DNA of 64,000 nt from contig NZ_CP123639.1 of assembly GCF_029889745.1 (NCBI RefSeq), forward strand, positions 1,338,501 through 1,402,500, read 5' to 3'. Within the stretch, counting starts at the first letter, position 1; the number at the start of each line of letters is the position of its first letter. Of the stretch, positions 17,485 to 26,024 are shown piece by piece. This DNA comes from Ligilactobacillus faecis (GTDB lineage: Bacteria > Bacillota > Bacilli > Lactobacillales > Lactobacillaceae). Made by a program: the position numbers and the translations under genes. Under the pieces are notes generated by a model. It did no database searches, had not been told where the DNA came from, and saw nothing but the letters and a program-made list of their open reading frames with translations.

Positions 17485-17495
17485 AAAAATAGCAG

Positions 17496-17528
17496 AAAAA
17501 CAGTAGTTCGAACTGCTGTTTTTTTTTA
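17496..17528 (+). terminator. Terminator of the flavin reductase gene
   Basis: AAACAGTAGTT / AACTGCTGTTT stem (one T-G pair) ending in a T9 run. Confidence 0.9.
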
Positions 17529-17700
17529 AGTAACTGAGTGTATAATAAAAAATGATCTGAAACTTGGCAGGTGCTCACTACTGGCAAAGTCTAGTTAAAA
17601 TAATTTGCTATCTTAAGATAACTATACTATGAGATCAAGCTATTTTAAGGCTAAAGCCACAAGATAGATAAATATAAGAGATGAAGGTAGGGTCTAAAGA

Positions 17701-19431
17701 TTGGAAAATAAACGACTAACGGTGATAAAAAATGGGAAAAAATTATTGCCGCTAGGGGGGATCTTTTTAGGAGCATGTCTTTTATTGCTCCCACAACTTT
17801 ATACGCATCAGATGCTCTTAGGATCAGATTCGATCTTTCATTATAATCGTTTCTACGATACGTATATGCAGTTAAAAGAGGGGAATTTTCAATATTTTAT
17901 TTCGATGTATGGTTTCCAAAGTTCAGGGCGGATCGTCAATGCGCTTTACGGTCCGATCATTGCATACATCAATGGTTTTTTGCTCTTACTTGGTAAAACA
18001 TGGTTCAATTATCAAGTTTTATCAGATCTAGTAGTCTATCTTTTAGCAGGGAGCTCATTATATTATTTACTTCGTCGCGCTAAAGTTCGAGTAGACCTTA
18101 GTTTATTTTTGGCACTTTTTTATATGACGACTTATGCGATCCAATATTGGGTCCAAAATCAAGCCTTTTCTGGCTGGGCAGCAGCGCTTCTGCCCCTTAG
18201 TTTAGTGCCAGTTGTGACTTTTGTGACAAAGAAAGAGGTCAATGTTTTAGAGTTAGCTTGTTGTACAGCGTTGATCACTCAAACTCATTTTTTGACGAGT
18301 TTGTTTGTGATCATGGCTTATATTCCGGCTTTTTTGTATGCTTTTTGGCAAAGTAAGACACGGGGGCGTTTGCTCAAACGATTATTTCAAGCGATCGGAC
18401 TTTTCTTACTTTTGACTGCCAATATTTGGGGCAGTATGCTAGAGATATATCAAGGTGATCGTTTATTGCCACCATTTATCAATAAAAATATGGCTAGTAC
18501 AGCGATCGCTTTGACGAGTTATCGGTTAGGTAATTGGTTAGCTCCGTTTGGGATCATTATTTTTAGTGTGCTGTTGATTTTGGGGCTTTTAGGTGGTTGG
18601 AAGAAATTATCCCCTTTAAGCCGCTTAGTCAGTCTTGAAGCACTTACTTTTTTGCTCCTATCGTCACGCTTGTTACCATGGCAGTGGTTAAGTACCCACA
18701 TACCATTTGTTTCTTTATTGCAGTTTCCGTTTCGCTTCTTTGTACCCTACACAGTTTTACTATTATTAGCGTTAGGGACATTTGCAAATGAATTAGCTTT
18801 AAAAAAGCAAAAAATCGTCGTTGGTGGCGCTTTAGTGATCACGCTTTTAGGGATGGGTCAAACAGCGCAGATCCTCTTCAAAGAATTAGCGGTTTGGTCT
18901 GCGCCAACGAATTTTATGTATGAAAAGAATACGACTTTTACGCAGTCTGATCCTGAAAAGATCAAACAAGCATTTTATAGTCATGATCTTTCTTTAGGAC
19001 TAGAATATGTTCAAAAATCGACCCCAGATTATCTCCCTGTGCATACTGATACGATCGATCCACGTAAAGTTCATGGCTATCGACGTTATCATGCTCAAGT
19101 GATCTCCAAAGAAGCGTTATTTAACAAAGCAGTTAAAAATAATAAACTGATCATCACTTGGCAGGCCGACGCAAATGAACAACGCCAAGTGCCAGTCTTT
19201 ATCTATCGAAATACTAAGCTTGTTTTAAATGGACGACCATTAGCTAAAGAGCAACTGACGTATACTTGGATCGGAGCTGCAATGCTTAAACAACAAAAAG
19301 GCTTCAATAAGCTCGAAGTAACGTATGCAGAAAACAAGCTGACGCTTACGACGCTATGGTTGACGGGTTTAAGTTGGGGGATCGGTGGTCTGATCGGGCT
19401 CAAGCGTAAAATTAGAAGAAGGAATTTTTGA
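17701..19431 (+). CDS. Multi-spanning membrane protein (YfhO / PTPS-related type)
   Basis: 576-residue membrane protein starting at TTG 17701 (AAGGTAGGG upstream). About ten hydrophobic spans fill residues 15-385, then a soluble segment of about 130 residues, then one last span (LTLTTLWLTGLSWGIGGLIGL) and a basic tail. The early LLGSDSIFHYNRFYDTY with its Asp and His resembles the first loop of GT-C-like/PTPS-related membrane proteins. No function can be given; a role in moving sugar groups onto lipid or wall polymers would be a guess. The next gene overlaps its stop codon (TGATG), so the two are translationally coupled. The 215 bp before it contain only a perfect TATCTTAAGATA palindrome (17609-17620). 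Confidence 0.7.
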   Translation: MENKRLTVIKNGKKLLPLGGIFLGACLLLLPQLYTHQMLLGSDSIFHYNRFYDTYMQLKEGNFQYFISMYGFQSSGRIVNALYGPIIAYINGFLLLLGKTWFNYQVLSDLVVYLLAGSSLYYLLRRAKVRVDLSLFLALFYMTTYAIQYWVQNQAFSGWAAALLPLSLVPVVTFVTKKEVNVLELACCTALITQTHFLTSLFVIMAYIPAFLYAFWQSKTRGRLLKRLFQAIGLFLLLTANIWGSMLEIYQGDRLLPPFINKNMASTAIALTSYRLGNWLAPFGIIIFSVLLILGLLGGWKKLSPLSRLVSLEALTFLLLSSRLLPWQWLSTHIPFVSLLQFPFRFFVPYTVLLLLALGTFANELALKKQKIVVGGALVITLLGMGQTAQILFKELAVWSAPTNFMYEKNTTFTQSDPEKIKQAFYSHDLSLGLEYVQKSTPDYLPVHTDTIDPRKVHGYRRYHAQVISKEALFNKAVKNNKLIITWQADANEQRQVPVFIYRNTKLVLNGRPLAKEQLTYTWIGAAMLKQQKGFNKLEVTYAENKLTLTTLWLTGLSWGIGGLIGLKRKIRRRNF

Positions 19432-20204
19432 TGGAAGATAAGAAAACTAGTCAATTAAAGCATAAGGTGATGAATCTTTATCAGATCGAAATGATGCATT
19501 TGAAGCAACGGTCACAGTTGATCACCGCTACGCTACCGTTCACTGATAACTTAGCTGACTATCAAACACGATTTTTCGTCAAAGATGAAAATGTTTTAGA
19601 ACGCTTACAAAACTTTTTGCCAACGCAAAAAGTTGGGATCTTAGATCTAGCAGATCCGCGGCAGATCGGAAGTTTAACGGTCAGTGGCCAAGTGCAAGAA
19701 AAGTTCTTATGTCGCAATAGTTACTTATACCCTGAATTGAATAAATATCGGCGCAGTTACTATTATAAAAATACTTGTCAGCAAAATAATGGATATTTTT
19801 CTTCAGAGATGATCTATGCCAAAGATATCAAATTTTTACGTGATGCTAAAGAAGATCATGTCCTCACTCGCCCACGCTATGCTGATGTAGCCGTGATCGC
19901 TGCGCCTAATGTAGAATTGATCACGCAACTGAGCGGACAAGCGCCAACTAAAGCCATGCTAGAGAAAATTTTACGTGAGCGGATCATTCAGCTTTTACGG
20001 GCTTTCAAACAGGCGCAGGTTACCTGTTTGATCTTAGGCGCTTTTGGGTGTGAAAGAGCTCAAAACGATCCAGCCCAAGTAGCGCGGATCTTTAAGCAGT
20101 GCCTCTTGAGTTTGGAATTTAAGCATAGTTTTGCTGAAGTTTATTTTGATATTTTGAATAATAAGTACGCCTTGCAAGCCTTTGAACGCGAATTTAATAA
20201 TTAG
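19431..20204 (+). CDS. TIGR02452/PARG-like macrodomain protein, catalytic motif lost
   Basis: 258-residue protein resembling bacterial-type poly(ADP-ribose) glycohydrolases (TIGR02452 family). The family's LCRxSxLYPEL segment is clear at about residue 98 (FLCRNSYLYPELNKY), as are YFSSEMIYAKDIKFLRDA near 125 and VAVIAAPNVELI near 160. In family members the active site is GGG-x6-8-QEE; here the matching stretch reads IGSLTVSGQVQEKFLC, so the triple glycine is gone and the catalytic second Glu is Lys. It may bind, but not cut, ADP-ribose. ATG 19431 overlaps the stop of the membrane protein gene; GAAGGAA precedes it. Confidence 0.75.
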   Translation: MEDKKTSQLKHKVMNLYQIEMMHLKQRSQLITATLPFTDNLADYQTRFFVKDENVLERLQNFLPTQKVGILDLADPRQIGSLTVSGQVQEKFLCRNSYLYPELNKYRRSYYYKNTCQQNNGYFSSEMIYAKDIKFLRDAKEDHVLTRPRYADVAVIAAPNVELITQLSGQAPTKAMLEKILRERIIQLLRAFKQAQVTCLILGAFGCERAQNDPAQVARIFKQCLLSLEFKHSFAEVYFDILNNKYALQAFEREFNN

Positions 20205-20209
20205 AAAAG

Positions 20210-20254
20210 TCAGAGTGTCTGAAGTTGATAGACTTAGGGTGCTTTGATTTTTTT
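20210..20254 (+). terminator. Probable terminator after the macrodomain gene
   Basis: TCAGAGTGTCTGAAG can pair with CTTAGGGTGCTTTGA using several G-U pairs, then T7. Weak but well placed. Confidence 0.5.
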
Positions 20255-20365
20255 AATAATCTTATTTTGTAATGTAATCGCATAATTATGTAAAAAAAGT
20301 TGACAAAGAAAAGTTTAAGGTGATAAGATAACACATACAAAATAGATAGAGAAAGGAAGTTGGTT

Positions 20366-22090
20366 ATGGTCAAATTAGTAAGGCGCCGGCTCTCGAGTTG
20401 GGCTGTTTTAGCGGCAGTCTTATTTATGTTCGTTCAAGTCATTTGTGATCTGAATCTGCCGGCTTTAACTTCAGACATGATCAATAACGGTGTCGCCAAA
20501 GGGGATACCACGTATATCTGGAAGATCGGAGGTGAGATGTTGTTGATCGCTGCGCTCGGTCTTGTAGCAGCGGTCGGAAATGTCTATTTTGCTTCGACCC
20601 AAGCTCAAAAGGTCGGTGCAAAGATCCGAGCAGATGTCTTCAAAAAAGTTTTGAGTTTTAGCGGGCATGAAGTCGATAAGCTCGGGACTTCTTCTTTGAT
20701 CACCCGTACGACAAATGACATTTTACAGATCCAAAATGTGATGATCATGTTGCTACGAATGATGCTGATGGCCCCGTTGATGCTCATTGGGGCTAGCTTT
20801 ATGGCTTACCATAGTGAAAAAAGATTAACGAGTGTTTTTTTAGTTTCGATCCCACTACTCTTGCTCGCGATCGGCTTGATCATGTACTTTGCGATCCCGT
20901 TATTCAAAGGACTCCAAAAAAAGATCGACAAGATCAATTTGACTTTTCGTGAAGGGTTGACTGGCGTTCGGGTCATTCGAGCATTTAGACGCGATGCTTT
21001 TGAACAAAAACGTTTTGATGAAGCAAATAATGACTATACGCAGACTGGGATCAAAGTTTTTAGTATCGTTTCTTTGATGTCACCTGTGATGACGCTTATT
21101 TTAAGCGGAACAAACATGGGGATCGTCTGGTTTGGTGCTAAATTGATCGGCAACATGTCGATGGGGGTCGGTGATCTTGTTTCATTTATGACTTATGCTA
21201 GCATGATCATGTTTAGTTTCATGATGCTTTCAATGGTCTTTGTTTTCATTCCTCGTGGACAAGCAGCCGCTACACGGATCAACGAAGTTTTAGAGATGCC
21301 TTTATCGCTTACTGAAGCAGATGATCTGATCGCCTCAGATGCACCCAACAGTTTAGCTTTTGAAAAGGTGAGTTTTCGTTATGAAAATGCAGAAGATCTC
21401 GCTTTGGAAGATATCGATTTTAAAGCTCAGGCTGGGCAAATGGTCGCAGTTATCGGGGGGACAGGTTCTGGGAAATCGACCTTAGTCAACTTGATCCCAC
21501 GCATGTATGATCCAACAAAAGGGCAAGTCAAAGTCAATGGTAGCGACATCAAACAGATAGCCCTAAAAGATCTACATGAACATGTGGCATTTGTCCAACA
21601 AAAAGCAGTGCTCTTTAAAGGGACGATCAGAAGTAACCTCTTATTTGGAAATGAGCACGCAACTGACGAAGAGATGTGGCATGCACTTGACTTAGCCCAG
21701 GCTAAAGATTTTGTGAGCGAACTTCCTGAAGGCTTAGATGCCGTCGTAGAACAAGGTGGCGATAATTTTTCTGGAGGACAAAAACAGCGTTTAGCGATCG
21801 CGCGTGCTTTGATGAAAAAAGCGGCTGTTTATGTCTTTGACGATTCATTTTCAGCCCTTGATTTTAAGACCGATGCCAAATTACGCCAAGCTTTGAAAAA
21901 TGACCCTGAGATCAAAAAAAGTGTTTTAGTGATCGTGGCCCAACGTGTTTCGACAGTTACTGCAGCTGATGAGATCTTAGTTTTAGATGAAGGTCGGGTC
22001 GTTGGTCAAGGAACTCACCAAGAACTTTCTGAAAACAACAAAACTTACCAAGAGATCATCGAATCTCAATTGAAGAAAGGGGTTGACTAA
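20366..22090 (+). CDS. ABC exporter half-transporter, degenerate catalytic site (EfrA/YheI type)
   Basis: First half of a heterodimeric type IV (LmrA/MdlB-like) multidrug ABC exporter. Six membrane spans lie in residues 15-300; the NBD from about 340 has Walker A GGTGSGKST, signature FSGGQKQRLAIARAL and Walker B VYVFDDSFSALD. The residue after Walker B Asp is Asp instead of Glu, the hallmark of the degenerate site in heterodimers such as BmrC/BmrD and EfrA/EfrB. ATG 20366 is chosen over TTG 20360 because GAAAGGAAG is correctly spaced. TTGACA at about 20301 with TAAGAT 18 bp downstream looks like its promoter. The partner gene starts 2 bp after its stop. Confidence 0.92.
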   Translation: MVKLVRRRLSSWAVLAAVLFMFVQVICDLNLPALTSDMINNGVAKGDTTYIWKIGGEMLLIAALGLVAAVGNVYFASTQAQKVGAKIRADVFKKVLSFSGHEVDKLGTSSLITRTTNDILQIQNVMIMLLRMMLMAPLMLIGASFMAYHSEKRLTSVFLVSIPLLLLAIGLIMYFAIPLFKGLQKKIDKINLTFREGLTGVRVIRAFRRDAFEQKRFDEANNDYTQTGIKVFSIVSLMSPVMTLILSGTNMGIVWFGAKLIGNMSMGVGDLVSFMTYASMIMFSFMMLSMVFVFIPRGQAAATRINEVLEMPLSLTEADDLIASDAPNSLAFEKVSFRYENAEDLALEDIDFKAQAGQMVAVIGGTGSGKSTLVNLIPRMYDPTKGQVKVNGSDIKQIALKDLHEHVAFVQQKAVLFKGTIRSNLLFGNEHATDEEMWHALDLAQAKDFVSELPEGLDAVVEQGGDNFSGGQKQRLAIARALMKKAAVYVFDDSFSALDFKTDAKLRQALKNDPEIKKSVLVIVAQRVSTVTAADEILVLDEGRVVGQGTHQELSENNKTYQEIIESQLKKGVD

Positions 22091-22092
22091 GC

Positions 22093-23940
22093 ATGAATGG
22101 ACATGGAGGAGCACGGTTCGACCCTAAAAATCGGAAGGCAAAAGATTTTTGGAAAACGACTTGGCGTTTGATCAAGTACATGGATCCATGGAAATGGGGC
22201 TTAGCTTTAGTTTTCATTTTTGCGATCGGTTCAGTTATTTTCCAAACGATCACCCCAAAGATCTTAGGCCAAGCGACAACTGAGATCTATAGTGGGGTCA
22301 TGAAAGGTTATCGTCAGATCAAAATGGGACAACACTTGACGAGTTTGCCGATCGATTTTGATACGATCAAACATATTTTGCTAGTTGTTTTATGCCTATA
22401 CTTGATCGCGGCTGTTTTAGGTTTTGCGCAACAGCTGATCATGGCAAAGATCTCACAAAAGATCGTTTATAGTTTAAGACGTGATCTAAAAGAAAAGATG
22501 CAACGGTTGCCGATCTCATACTATGATACGCACTCTAATGGGGATATCATGTCACGTGCTGTTAACGACATGGATAATATCGGGGGGACTTTGCAACAAA
22601 GTTTAGCTCAGTTAGTGACAAGCGTCGTCACTTTGATCGCTGTCTTTGTCATGATGCTTTCGATCAGTTGGAAATTGACGTTAGTGGCTTGTATCACGAT
22701 CCCATTGAGTTTAGTGACTGTTTCTCTTGTTGCGCCACGTTCGCAAAAACATTTTGCAGCGCAACAAAAGAGTTTAGGGCAGCTGAACAACTATGTTGAA
22801 GAAGATTATGCAGGCCATACGGTGGTCAAGACTTTTAATCGTTCAGATGAGATGATCGCTGAATTTGAAGCTGAAAATGAACGTTATTATAAAGCTTCTT
22901 GGAAAGCCCAATTCATTTCCGGTGTGATCATGCCTTTGATGAATTTAGTCAAAAATATCGGCTACGTCTTAGTAGCTGTGATCGGTGGGGTCCAAGTCGC
23001 TAATGGAACGATCACTTTAGGTAATGTGCAAGCTTTCTTGCAATATGTCAACCAGTTCACCCAACCGATCACCCAGTTAGCTAACTTAGCCAATACGATC
23101 CAAGCAACGATCGTTTCGGCGGAACGGATCTTTGAAGTTTTAGATGAAGAAGAGATGCAACCTGCAAGTGAAACTTTACCAGATGTCACAACTAAAGCGA
23201 AGATCGAATTTGACCATGTCGAATTTGGTTATGAACCTGCTAAACCATTGATGAAAGATTTTAGTTTCAAAGCTATGCCGGGGCAAAAGATCGCGATCGT
23301 TGGCCCAACTGGTGCGGGTAAGACGACGATGATCAACTTATTGGAACGCTTTTATGATATCGATGGAGGAGCGATCCGCTTAGATGGGCGCGATACGCGG
23401 AAATTTACGCGTGAAGATCTGCGAGGACATTTCTCGATGGTCTTACAAGATATATGGCTCTTTACGGGAACGATCTATGAAAATATTTTGTACGGGCGCA
23501 AAGATGCGACAAAAGAAGACGTTATTCGGGCAGCTAAAGCAGCTCACGTCGATGCTTTTGTCCGCCAATTGCCAGATGGCTATGATACGATCTTAAACGA
23601 AGAAGCTTCAAACATTTCACAAGGGCAACGACAATTGATCACGATCGCTCGTGCCTTTTTAGCTGATCCGGAGATCTTGATCTTGGATGAAGCTACGAGT
23701 TCTGTTGATACGCGGACCGAGGTTTTGATCCAGCATGCAATGGAACGTTTGTTAGAAAATCGGACAAGTTTTGTAGTTGCGCACCGCTTATCGACGATCA
23801 AAGATGCTGATAACATCATCGTGATGGATCATGGCTCGATCGTCGAGACTGGCGATCACCATGAATTGATGCAAAAAGGTGGTTCTTATGCTGATCTGTA
23901 TAATAGCCAGTTTGCAGATGAGATCGCGGCACAAGCTTAG
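22093..23940 (+). CDS. ABC exporter half-transporter, canonical site (EfrB/YheH type)
   Basis: Partner of the preceding gene, 615 residues. The N-terminal extension (about 20 residues) before the first span, WGLALVFIFAIGSVIFQTI, is usual for the YheH/BmrD side. The NBD has Walker A GPTGAGKTT near 400, signature ISQGQRQLITIARAF (SQGQ instead of SGGQ, also usual for this subunit) and Walker B ILILDEATSSVD with the catalytic Glu. Substrates are likely lipophilic drugs or lipids. The gene is followed after 3 bp by the IS200/IS605 copy, which separates it from the probable shared terminator at 25961. Confidence 0.92.
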   Translation: MNGHGGARFDPKNRKAKDFWKTTWRLIKYMDPWKWGLALVFIFAIGSVIFQTITPKILGQATTEIYSGVMKGYRQIKMGQHLTSLPIDFDTIKHILLVVLCLYLIAAVLGFAQQLIMAKISQKIVYSLRRDLKEKMQRLPISYYDTHSNGDIMSRAVNDMDNIGGTLQQSLAQLVTSVVTLIAVFVMMLSISWKLTLVACITIPLSLVTVSLVAPRSQKHFAAQQKSLGQLNNYVEEDYAGHTVVKTFNRSDEMIAEFEAENERYYKASWKAQFISGVIMPLMNLVKNIGYVLVAVIGGVQVANGTITLGNVQAFLQYVNQFTQPITQLANLANTIQATIVSAERIFEVLDEEEMQPASETLPDVTTKAKIEFDHVEFGYEPAKPLMKDFSFKAMPGQKIAIVGPTGAGKTTMINLLERFYDIDGGAIRLDGRDTRKFTREDLRGHFSMVLQDIWLFTGTIYENILYGRKDATKEDVIRAAKAAHVDAFVRQLPDGYDTILNEEASNISQGQRQLITIARAFLADPEILILDEATSSVDTRTEVLIQHAMERLLENRTSFVVAHRLSTIKDADNIIVMDHGSIVETGDHHELMQKGGSYADLYNSQFADEIAAQA

Positions 23941-23943
23941 ATG

Positions 23944-24118
23944 GTCAACCACCACTGACTAAAGTCAATGGCTTGTGAGCCGAAAATCCTCGTGGATTTC
24001 AGACCACAATTTGCGTAGATAGGGACAACTTGCTTGACCAACCAAGGTTGCAATCAAGTAGCGGTCGTCTAATTACCAACGCCTTTTATGTCCCCAGGTT
24101 GCCATAGGGACAGATAAG
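23944..24118 (-). ncRNA. Right end and predicted omegaRNA 3' part, copy 1
   Basis: 175 bp between the tnpB stop and the right end, almost identical in both copies. In TnpB systems this region is transcribed together with the tnpB 3' end as the guide RNA scaffold, and the bases just outside the right end act as guide. Here the guide would begin CATCTAAGCTTGTGCC on the minus strand, i.e. antisense to the end of the ABC exporter gene. RNA production is inferred from the family, not seen. Confidence 0.5.
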
Positions 24119-25369
24119 CTAGGCTAGTTTAGCAATTCCCTTATCAAGAATATTCTTAGCGGCATTCCAGTCACGAATATGATGAATACCGCAATTAGGA
24201 CACGTCCATTCACGATCAGCCAAGGTTAGTTTCTCGGTGTTATTAGTTCCCATGATAAAACTACAATCATTGCAAGTTTGAGTAGTATTTTTCGGGCTGA
24301 CAGTCACGAACTGATGATTATACAGCTTAGCTTTATAAGCCAACATGCCGAGAAATGTTCGCCAGCCAACGTCAGAAATACTAAGCGCTAAAGCATGATT
24401 CTTGAGCATATTCTTACTACGCAACTCCTCAGCTACTACTAAATCGTGGTTCTTGATTAGTGCAGTAGAGATTTGTTGGAGAAAATTATGTCTTTGGTTC
24501 ATTACTTTGGCATGGAGTTTAGCAACTAACAAGCGTTGCTTTTGATAATTTTTACTATCGCATAAAGAACGATGTTCTTTTTTGACACGCCGTTGTCGTC
24601 TAGATAGAATACGCTGTTCTTTAGCTAATTTGCCTTTAATAGTACGATAATATCGTGGGTTAGGAACTGTGTTACCGTCACTATCGGTTAAGAAATTATC
24701 AGTATTAAGATCAATTCCAATATGTCCGTGATTAGCTTTGGACACTTTAACAAAAGATTCATCTGAAGCTAGTTGCATTGATAGAAAGAAGTGATCCGCT
24801 GGATCTTTAGTCAATGTCACAGTACCAATTCTAGTCTCACACATTCTCCTCAAGAGACGTGCTTGGGAACCGGCAACACGTAACAATCCTATTTTAGGTA
24901 CTTTGATATGGCTATTATCTAGAAAACATACTGTACCGTTAGTTAGCAACGCAGTCTTTTGCCCTGGGTATTGACAATTGGTTTGATAACGCCAGCGATA
25001 ACTCTTTCGATGAAATTTAGGAACACCAGCAGTGTGAACCTTCCGAAAGGCATTCCAAGCTTTTCGGTAGTTCTGAATGGCATTAGCTTTCGCCAAACTG
25101 TCAATTCGTTTATCTTCTAAAAATTGATAGTGATTAGACATTTGTTTAGCGTTTTGACGCATAGTTAGTTGCTTAATACGCTCCTGGACTGTGTCAATCG
25201 GTAACTTAACTCTGCGAAGTTGCATCAGTTCCTTACCGATCGCAACCATTTCGTTATAGATAAAGCGACTAGCGTCACTGTTAATTTTAATCAACTGCTT
25301 TTGTTGGTCACTAGGGTAGCAACGCATTTTCAGGCCATAATGATATTGCATTTTTGCCATTGACTTCAT
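24119..25369 (-). CDS. tnpB: TnpB RNA-guided endonuclease, copy 1
   Basis: 416-residue IS605-type TnpB, ancestor of Cas12. An N-terminal helix-turn-helix/OrfB domain begins YGLKMRCYPSDQQKQLIKIN. RuvC motifs: GIDLNTDNFLTD near 227, VVAEELRSKNM near 315, and DWNAAKNIL near 402; the zinc finger is CNDCSF...CPNC. AGGAGGTGAAATTAAATG sets the start. The last ~70 codons differ strongly from copy 2 although the rest is nearly identical. The reading frame is intact. It is transcribed toward the ABC exporter gene. Confidence 0.95.
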   Translation of the reverse strand: MKSMAKMQYHYGLKMRCYPSDQQKQLIKINSDASRFIYNEMVAIGKELMQLRRVKLPIDTVQERIKQLTMRQNAKQMSNHYQFLEDKRIDSLAKANAIQNYRKAWNAFRKVHTAGVPKFHRKSYRWRYQTNCQYPGQKTALLTNGTVCFLDNSHIKVPKIGLLRVAGSQARLLRRMCETRIGTVTLTKDPADHFFLSMQLASDESFVKVSKANHGHIGIDLNTDNFLTDSDGNTVPNPRYYRTIKGKLAKEQRILSRRQRRVKKEHRSLCDSKNYQKQRLLVAKLHAKVMNQRHNFLQQISTALIKNHDLVVAEELRSKNMLKNHALALSISDVGWRTFLGMLAYKAKLYNHQFVTVSPKNTTQTCNDCSFIMGTNNTEKLTLADREWTCPNCGIHHIRDWNAAKNILDKGIAKLA

Positions 25370-25443
25370 TTAATTTCACCTCCTTAATTGATATAATGAT
25401 ATTGTATCATATGTCAATGATAATAAATATAGGGGTAAATAAA

Positions 25444-25893
25444 ATGAGTAAAGATAAAATCAAAGACGCAGTATATACCAGACGATATATCTATAACTTC
25501 CATTTCCATCTAATTTGGGTTACTAAATATCGTCATAAAACTTTTACTACTGATGAGTTATCAAACGAAATGAAGGATATCCTATGGCAAGTAGCCGAGG
25601 ATAACGAAATCTTAATCGAGAAAATGGAAGTTATGCCTGACCATGTTCATGTCTTAATTAGCTTTCCGCCTAGCAAGGCACCGACTAGCGCCATCAAAGC
25701 GCTCAAAGGCAGAAGTGCCTTTATTTTCTTACGTCGACACCCGGAAATTCGGCAGTCTCGATACTGGAGTGGTCATTTATGGTCGCCTAGTTACTACATG
25801 AGCACATTAGGTAATATGAGTAAAGAAGTAGTTGAGAAATATATAAACGATCAAAAATACAATGAGATGAAAAAAGCTCCTTACGGGGCTTGA
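25444..25893 (+). CDS. tnpA: IS200/IS605 Y1 transposase TnpA, copy 1
   Basis: 149-residue HUH single-strand transposase. The HUH motif is HVHVLISF near residue 63, and the nucleophile tyrosine is in VVEKYINDQKYN near 134. Start ATG 25444 is preferred (AGGGGTAAATAAAATG); the longer open frame has no ribosome site. Differs from copy 2 at two residues (EILIEK vs EIVIEK, YWSGH vs YWGGH). Intact. Confidence 0.95.
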   Translation: MSKDKIKDAVYTRRYIYNFHFHLIWVTKYRHKTFTTDELSNEMKDILWQVAEDNEILIEKMEVMPDHVHVLISFPPSKAPTSAIKALKGRSAFIFLRRHPEIRQSRYWSGHLWSPSYYMSTLGNMSKEVVEKYINDQKYNEMKKAPYGA

Positions 25894-25960
25894 CAGGGCC
25901 TATCCATTCCATGACTGAAGTCACGGGATTTCCGGCTGAATCTCATTAAAAAGAGACTAG

Positions 25961-26009
25961 AAAAACGCTAAGGAGTCACCTTTTAAAGGGTGATCCCTTA
26001 GCGTTTTTT
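25961..26009. terminator. Bidirectional terminator, opu operon / former exporter operon
   Basis: AAAAACGCTAAGG...CACC pairs with GGGTG...CCCTTAGCGTTTTT around a short loop. The right side gives a T6 run on plus; the left gives T5 on minus. It ends the betaine operon and, before the IS arrived, would have ended the ABC exporter operon too. Confidence 0.88.
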
Positions 26010-26024
26010 CTCTTTTACGGTCCT

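Larger units (their letters stand above)
23944..25944 (-). mobile_element. IS200/IS605-family element, copy 1 (2,001 bp)
   Basis: Element with divergent tnpA and tnpB. Boundaries come from comparing it with the second copy at 55207-57207: both are exactly 2,001 bp, with identical ends and different flanks. The left end (tnpA side) is preceded by TTTAAT in both (here on the minus strand, 25950-25945), the likely target and TnpB-adjacent motif. Each end holds a short subterminal hairpin (GACT/AGTC type). No target duplication, as expected for single-strand transposition. Inserted 3 bp after the ABC exporter stop. Confidence 0.93.
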
